The notes below the pieces were generated by a model that searched no databases, was not told the DNA's origin, and was given only the letters and a program-made list of their open reading frames with translations. Below, piece after piece: positions 28,274 through 31,703 of a stretch of DNA of 31,703 nt. The position numbers were made by a program, and so were the translations under genes. The stretch's first letter is position 1, and each line of letters opens with the position of its first letter. This DNA is from a virus: positions 1 through 31,703 of IMG/VR virus record IMGVR_UViG_3300037070_003689; one strand, written 5' to 3'.

Positions 28274-30648
28274 ACTTCTCCCCATGTATTGCCGACTTTA
28301 ACGTCGACAGGAAATGGAACGTAGTCGGTGAACACTTCAGTTGCCGTTTGTGACATCACCTCCTTCATTAGTTTGGCCACATCAGAAGAATCACCACGAG
28401 AGCACTCAACCAGAATACTATCGTGAACAGGCAAGCGAACACTAAGATTATGATCGCTCCGGAGTTTGATGAACGCAGCCAAACAGATGTCAGAAGCAAT
28501 CGATTGCGGAAAGAAAGCGTAGGCTTCTTTTTCAACGTCCACTCGGTTCTCATTGGTGATCAACCAGAACCTTCGTCGCCGGCCGAAGGGTGTTTCCAGA
28601 TCTTCGGACTCGCGCAGGACCTTATGTTTGATTGATGCTTTCCAGGCTACTACGTCAGGGATGACTCGGAAGAACTCGTTCATCATGTGTTGGGCTTCGT
28701 TGACCTTCATGTCGTATTCTTGCGCGATTGAATAAGCCTCTCGTCCATACGAGAGGCCATAGACGACTGCTTTAGTTCTGACTCGCTGCTCTTTGGTGAA
28801 GTCGGGACCGTAGAGCTGGGTGGAGATTTCGTTGTGAATGTCTCGTCCCTCGTTGAAAAGTCCACGTAGGTATTCGTCTCCGGCGAGAGTAGCGAGGACT
28901 CGCAGTTCAACCGTAGCATAGTCCGCTTGGACGAAGACATTCCCTTCCTCGGGGACGTACATATTTCGAATGAGACTTCCTCGGGGGACGTTCTGGAGAT
29001 TTGGATTTCGACAGCTGAGCCTTCCAGTAGTTGTGCCATGGAGTAGGAAAGTAGGATATATCCGACTATTCCAGATACGCTTTCGGACTCCCTTGATGTA
29101 GGTTCCATACAGCTTTGCCTCTTTTCGATTTCGGAGCATGAGATTAATGAAACGTGCACTGTCTGATCCGGGTTCGCATCGTCCAAGCAGTTCGATAAGA
29201 ATGTCTGCAGCTGTCGACTCGACTCTGAACCCCATGTCATCGAGGGCCTCTTTCACTTGCTTCGGACTTCTAGGATTTCTCACCCACGGTTTGAGATCGT
29301 CCTCAAGCGCGTCCAGGCTCTTTGCATACTCCACAGCCAGCGTGTCGAGGTATGAGATGTCGACGCCGATACCTTCCATCTCCGACTCCATTAGGGCAGA
29401 CGAGGCCTCCGTAAGGAAGGCGTTCAGCTTCACACTGGGGGCGTCCATTTCCCTTCGATATCGCTCAGCAAGGAGGTGTGTACAGGCAACGTCATATGCG
29501 TTGTATTTGTAAAGGACATCGCGAGGTACGACGGCGTAAGAGTCACCCTTACCCACAAACCGTTTAACCTCAAGATCATAGTTAGGGGCCCCAAGGAGTT
29601 CCGCAGCCAGATATTTGAGGCCATGAGTACCCTGTCGCTCATCAAGAGCATACGAGGCAAGCATAGTGTCAAAACGAAGTTTCCCTCGCCCAAGTCTTCG
29701 GACCCCAGCAAGATCGAACTTTCCATTGTGGGCAATCCAATCCTTGTCGTCTAGAAGCTGACCTAGTACTCGCTTGACTCGTCCGTCTCTGAGGGCTTGT
29801 TCTCCGATGACAACAACTCGTCCAGGCTCGAATCCCAATCCGACGCAGAGGAGAGAGTGTCGGTCGGTGTGTTCGAAGCTGGAGTCTTTTTCGAGTCCGG
29901 TTTCGATGTCAACGACGAGTTCACTGTATTTGTTTCCCAACTCGACGAGGACTTGTACTGCTCTTTCATGTTCGTCGAATACAGCCCACTTGGGGGGTTC
30001 GAAGTGGATCGTGACCGTGGAATTAACCTTGCCAACGTCTGTAACAAACGAAGGGAATAGATCAGCAAGTCTAAGGCACGCAGCTGGATGAAACGTCGGA
30101 ATGACTTTGACTCCTGGGATGACATCCGACTCCTTTGCTAGACCGGTTCGTAGTTGTGTGATTCCAACATCGGATCGAAGGAACGAGTGCGCTGCTGTGT
30201 TGCCAAGAGCAAGAATGGTCTCGGCGCCTGTAGCCTGTATCTCAGCCACCAGCCGGCCATGGCAAGCTTTGACCTCAGCTGCCGTGGGCGTTCGATTGTT
30301 CTCAGGCCGACACAGAACTGCATTCGTGATGAATACAGTGTCTCGGTCGACAGCGTGGTGGGAGAGAACCATGTCCAGTAGACGACCACTCGGTCCAGTG
30401 AACGGTACTCCCTCTTTAGCCTCCTTATATCCCGGTGCCTCACCGACAATGGCGAGACTTGCACGAGATGGTCCAGCGCTGGGACAGAACCGACTTGACT
30501 CGATATTAAGCGTACAGTTCTCACAGTCAGCCAACGGGTGGCGCTTGGGCCCAGGTAAGGAACTTGGCGCAGTTGTGGTAGGACTCGTTGTACTGCCACT
30601 CGGTTGGGATAGCTCCGAAGAAGTCATCGGGTCGGCCTCTGTACTCAT
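28270..30648 (-). CDS. Family A DNA polymerase fused to a family-4-type uracil-DNA glycosylase (792 aa)
   Basis: The replicative polymerase, in three parts. Residues 40-195 are a family-4-type uracil-DNA glycosylase: four cluster Cys (42, 45, 113, 129), GEAPG at 69-73, VPFTGPSGRLL, and FHPAACLR with His187. Residues 240-400 are a DEDDy 3'-5' exonuclease with Asp247/Glu249, Asp312, and Tyr382-Asp386. The rest is a Pol I-type polymerase: motif A DYATVELR (Asp576), the O-helix with Arg622, Lys626, Tyr630 and Tyr634, and motif C VHDS (Asp743). No 5' nuclease is present. The N-terminal 40 residues are Ser/Thr/Pro-rich and overlap the upstream gene. ATG 30627 or TTG 30534 (Leu39 in the long form) are alternative starts. 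Confidence 0.9.
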   Translation of the reverse strand: MSTEADPMTSSELSQPSGSTTSPTTTAPSSLPGPKRHPLADCENCTLNIESSRFCPSAGPSRASLAIVGEAPGYKEAKEGVPFTGPSGRLLDMVLSHHAVDRDTVFITNAVLCRPENNRTPTAAEVKACHGRLVAEIQATGAETILALGNTAAHSFLRSDVGITQLRTGLAKESDVIPGVKVIPTFHPAACLRLADLFPSFVTDVGKVNSTVTIHFEPPKWAVFDEHERAVQVLVELGNKYSELVVDIETGLEKDSSFEHTDRHSLLCVGLGFEPGRVVVIGEQALRDGRVKRVLGQLLDDKDWIAHNGKFDLAGVRRLGRGKLRFDTMLASYALDERQGTHGLKYLAAELLGAPNYDLEVKRFVGKGDSYAVVPRDVLYKYNAYDVACTHLLAERYRREMDAPSVKLNAFLTEASSALMESEMEGIGVDISYLDTLAVEYAKSLDALEDDLKPWVRNPRSPKQVKEALDDMGFRVESTAADILIELLGRCEPGSDSARFINLMLRNRKEAKLYGTYIKGVRKRIWNSRIYPTFLLHGTTTGRLSCRNPNLQNVPRGSLIRNMYVPEEGNVFVQADYATVELRVLATLAGDEYLRGLFNEGRDIHNEISTQLYGPDFTKEQRVRTKAVVYGLSYGREAYSIAQEYDMKVNEAQHMMNEFFRVIPDVVAWKASIKHKVLRESEDLETPFGRRRRFWLITNENRVDVEKEAYAFFPQSIASDICLAAFIKLRSDHNLSVRLPVHDSILVECSRGDSSDVAKLMKEVMSQTATEVFTDYVPFPVDVKVGNTWGEV

Positions 30649-31267
30649 GCTCGTCGATTCTCTTTCCGGCCAAGCCCATTACACAGGGCAACGATGTGTC
30701 GATACCACGTAGCTTCGGACTGTCGATGTCTGCGAGAGCCTTGACCTCTGTGATCCACTCCGACGTCCCTAGACAATGGTAGTCGACGAAGTCGAACGTG
30801 TTCCGAGGAAGTATGCCTTCGAGGAACGACTGCCTGAATGCTTTGTGGATGATTCTGTTGAGGCATCGTGGCACACCGAGTGTAGTCATGTAGCCCATCT
30901 TGTCTAGGGCCGTAGTGCACTTGAGGACCTCAACCAGGCTCTTACCCTGAGCAACGCCCATGTACTGAAAGCCATTACGCAGATGCTTCTTGAAGTCCAG
31001 GGCCAAGTCAATAGTGCGATCACACTCACCCATAGCATCGGGAACCACGATCTCATGAACGCCGAGCTGTGCAGCGATGTTGAAGAGATCATCCCACTCC
31101 GTCTCGACACCTTCCGCAACCCCGTTGTCCAGGATCTTGAAGTCACTTCCCCCCTTGTAGTGGTTTAAGTACATCGGATATCGGCACAAATGAGGTAGTA
31201 CCATCTGATACCTCGTCATCCCCGTCAGTCCCAACATCTCCATCGGCGTTATCAGGGCTACCTGCAC
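30527..31267 (-). CDS. TGT/DpdA-like tRNA-guanine transglycosylase-family protein (246 aa)
   Basis: A TIM-barrel-like protein of the phage group annotated as queuine tRNA-ribosyltransferase. Visible landmarks are VALITPMEMLGLTG, KILDNGVAEG (Asp47), HEIVVPDAMGECD (Asp77), QYMGVAQG, TTLGVPR, VDYHCLGTSEWI and LRGIDTSLPCVMGLAG. This group overlaps with DpdA, which inserts 7-deazaguanine bases into phage DNA; bacterial Tgt modifies tRNA instead. The neighbouring FolE supports a deazaguanine route. GTG 31267 has AGAGG at a 4-nt spacing. The gene overlaps the upstream gene by 125 bases and the polymerase by up to 122. No zinc-binding Cys cluster is evident. The substrate (DNA or tRNA) is not decided. 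Confidence 0.62.
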   Translation of the reverse strand: MQVALITPMEMLGLTGMTRYQMVLPHLCRYPMYLNHYKGGSDFKILDNGVAEGVETEWDDLFNIAAQLGVHEIVVPDAMGECDRTIDLALDFKKHLRNGFQYMGVAQGKSLVEVLKCTTALDKMGYMTTLGVPRCLNRIIHKAFRQSFLEGILPRNTFDFVDYHCLGTSEWITEVKALADIDSPKLRGIDTSLPCVMGLAGKRIDEHEYRGRPDDFFGAIPTEWQYNESYHNCAKFLTWAQAPPVG

Positions 31268-31562
31268 TAAACCTCTTTTCGTTGTATTCCCGTTTCAGTT
31301 GGTACATCACTTCCATATCGACGTTCATGATTGCTGCCATGTTCATCAAATAGATGAACACGTCACACAATTCGAACGCCAACTCAACATGGACTTCTTC
31401 CGTTAGTTCGATAGACCCCCTTTCGATCTTCTTGAAGAGGTTACAGAACTCTCCGAGTTCGCCAGTGATTGCAATGGTCATGTAGCCTAGGCTATGGGCT
31501 ACATCCGGGAACCACCTTTCGGAGTCGTCCAAGCACTGCTGTTGAATGTCAACTATCTCCAT
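31143..31562 (-). CDS. MazG-like NTP pyrophosphohydrolase (139 aa)
   Basis: The start is ATG 31562, the Met of MEIVDIQQQ; longer in-frame readings would run into the FolE gene. The all-alpha NTP pyrophosphatase signature is present: GELGEFCNLFKKIERG (ExxE) and then VELAFELCDVFIYLMNMAA (ExxD). These acidic residues bind the metal ions that hydrolyse NTPs or dNTPs to monophosphates. Phage MazG-like enzymes tune nucleotide or (p)ppGpp pools. The C-terminal 40 residues are an acidic, low-complexity tail that lies over the start of the DpdA-like gene. GAGGGG lies upstream. It sits between FolE and the DpdA-like gene in one leftward unit. Confidence 0.78.
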   Translation of the reverse strand: MEIVDIQQQCLDDSERWFPDVAHSLGYMTIAITGELGEFCNLFKKIERGSIELTEEVHVELAFELCDVFIYLMNMAAIMNVDMEVMYQLKREYNEKRFSAGSPDNADGDVGTDGDDEVSDGTTSFVPISDVLKPLQGGK

Positions 31563-31592
31563 ATTATACTCTACCCCTCTAGCCCTTATCAA
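31563..31592 (-). promoter_or_regulatory. Sigma-70-like promoter sequence at the MazG start
   Basis: Read leftward, TTGATA and TATAAT are 18 nt apart, close to the vegetative consensus. The -10 ends directly before the ATG at 31562, so a transcript would begin within the first codons of the MazG gene. It would thus serve the downstream genes (DpdA-like, polymerase) rather than MazG, or be fortuitous. Confidence 0.3.
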
Positions 31593-31703
31593 CGTGACGG
31601 AAGAACTCTGCACGTGCCTGCTTTTCAGGATCCAGGAAGACCCCCAACATCGTCGACGTGATCGTTTTGACACCTGGAGCCTGTACGCCTCTGATCGTCA
31701 TAT
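31579..31703 (-). CDS. folE: GTP cyclohydrolase I, C-terminal end (partial)
   Basis: The window edge cuts this gene; only 40 C-terminal codons are visible. They read MTIRGVQAPGVKTITSTMLG, then GVFLDPEKQARAEFF, ending HVDKG. This matches the end of FolE (pattern MTMRGxxxPGxxTxTSAxRGxF, then ARAEFL). FolE turns GTP into dihydroneopterin triphosphate, the first step to folate and, through QueD/QueE/QueC, to preQ0. A MazG-like gene follows 16 bases after its stop. With the DpdA-like gene downstream it suggests a deazaguanine pathway. The codon before the first visible Met ends in AT, so that residue is not Cys. Confidence 0.72.
   Translation of the reverse strand, partial: MTIRGVQAPGVKTITSTMLGVFLDPEKQARAEFFRHVDKG

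Noticed and set aside
28274-28285. Upstream ATG (28285) for the LPXTG protein
   Set aside because: It lacks a ribosome-binding site. The ATG at 28273 has GGGGAGAAGT before it and overlaps the polymerase stop.

Overview
The window is most of the late region, plus part of the replication region, of a tailed double-stranded DNA phage (or prophage) with a siphovirus-type tail. A Gram-positive, probably actinobacterial, host is suggested by three things. The amidase endolysin and minor tail proteins are of an actinophage-like type. GTG starts and stop/start overlaps (ATGA, GTGA, TGATG, TAGTG) are common. A phage gene also encodes a sortase-type LPXTG surface protein with a long Thr-rich stalk. Base composition looks moderate and I did not compute it. 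No integrase was seen, so lifestyle is open.

Layout. At 1-533 a small leftward helix-turn-helix gene ends in a large hairpin, and a divergent control region carries two copies of a 14-bp repeat and a promoter. From 534 to 26664 every gene points right. 534-3933 holds a probable small terminase, small unknown genes, a lysis module (42-aa membrane protein, amidase, secreted 98-aa protein) and a small sigma-like factor. 3952-9831 holds lectin-like and beta-sandwich appendage proteins, including a 968-aa protein with about 28 Val/Thr/Pro repeats. 9828-17821 is a head module with Mu-like parts (TerL, DUF935 portal, Mu-I-type protease with a nested scaffold start, decoration protein, major capsid, connectors, gpG-like protein). 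17830-24861 is the tail module (tube protein, frameshifted assembly chaperones, tape measure, minor tail proteins). 24858-26664 has a family 2 glycosyltransferase, a propeller-like protein and two small membrane proteins. A dyad at 26669-26708 closes this operon.

From 26697 to 31703 all genes point left: RuvC-like resolvase, degenerate HNH protein, LPXTG surface protein, a family A DNA polymerase fused to a family-4-type uracil-DNA glycosylase, a TGT/DpdA-like protein, a MazG-like NTP pyrophosphohydrolase, and the C-terminal end of GTP cyclohydrolase I (FolE).

The parts most worth following up are: (1) FolE + MazG-like + TGT/DpdA-like next to the polymerase, which together suggest 7-deazaguanine modification of the phage DNA; (2) the UDG-polymerase fusion; (3) the phage-encoded LPXTG protein; (4) two promoters sharing the palindrome TGATATCA exactly 39 bp upstream of TATACT, possibly connected with the phage sigma-like factor; (5) the Val/Thr repeat protein and a glycosyltransferase in the same transcription unit. 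All functions are read from sequence motifs by eye; no database search was run.
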